From: Pedobacter sp. UBA4863
GTDB taxonomy: Bacteria; Bacteroidota; Bacteroidia; Sphingobacteriales; Sphingobacteriaceae
NCBI RefSeq assembly: GCF_002399615.1
Contig: NZ_DHDZ01000062.1
Span: forward strand, 1 to 6,696
DNA: 6,696 nt
Direction: 5' to 3'
Shown: in pieces, positions 6,689 to 6,696 of the stretch
How positions within the stretch are numbered: position 1 is the first letter of the stretch
Layout of the letters: each line of letters starts with the position of its first letter
The notes under the pieces: generated by a model
What the model saw: only the letters and a program-made list of their open reading frames with translations
The model's database searches: none
Told to the model about the DNA's origin: nothing
Program-made: the position numbers and the translations under genes

Positions 6689-6696
6689 AAAGCAAC

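Overview
The window looks like part of the conserved backbone of an integrative and conjugative element (ICE, CTnDOT-like conjugative transposon) from a Bacteroidota bacterium. Three genes point this way: a DUF4099/DUF3945 protein, a type IA topoisomerase (TopB) and a DUF1896 protein. This set occurs together in Bacteroidota conjugative elements. The backbone is moderately AT-rich, and one candidate Bacteroidota-type -7 element (TAnnTTTG) is visible. I cannot name a genus from the sequence alone.

Layout. From 1 to 1453 is a DUF4099/DUF3945 gene that is open at the left edge. It is followed after 6 bases by topB (1460-3553). The next gene, an ORF6N-domain protein with a C-terminal phospholipase-D-like half (3543-4424), starts inside the end of topB. 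All three are on the + strand and read as one operon. A perfect 10-bp stem hairpin (4427-4450) separates this operon from a convergent, very AT-rich gene on the - strand (4457-6070). That gene encodes a 537-residue protein with a HEAT-like N-terminus and a C-terminal HEPN-type motif, RNKIFH. A 180-base divergent intergenic region (6071-6250) carries a candidate -7 element and two 20-bp iteron-like repeats. It leads into a complete DUF1896 gene (6251-6688).

Interpretation. TopB and the DUF3945 protein are presumably involved in DNA processing, transfer or maintenance of the element. The 2.7 kb between topB and the DUF1896 gene looks like an accessory slot. The ORF6N/PLD-like gene is translationally tied to topB. 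The HEPN gene has its own promoter region, opposite orientation and distinct base composition, which fits a cargo gene. A HEPN ribonuclease carried as ICE cargo is a reasonable candidate for an undescribed abortive-infection or other anti-phage defence gene. This is the most interesting item here, but its function is inferred from one motif plus context.
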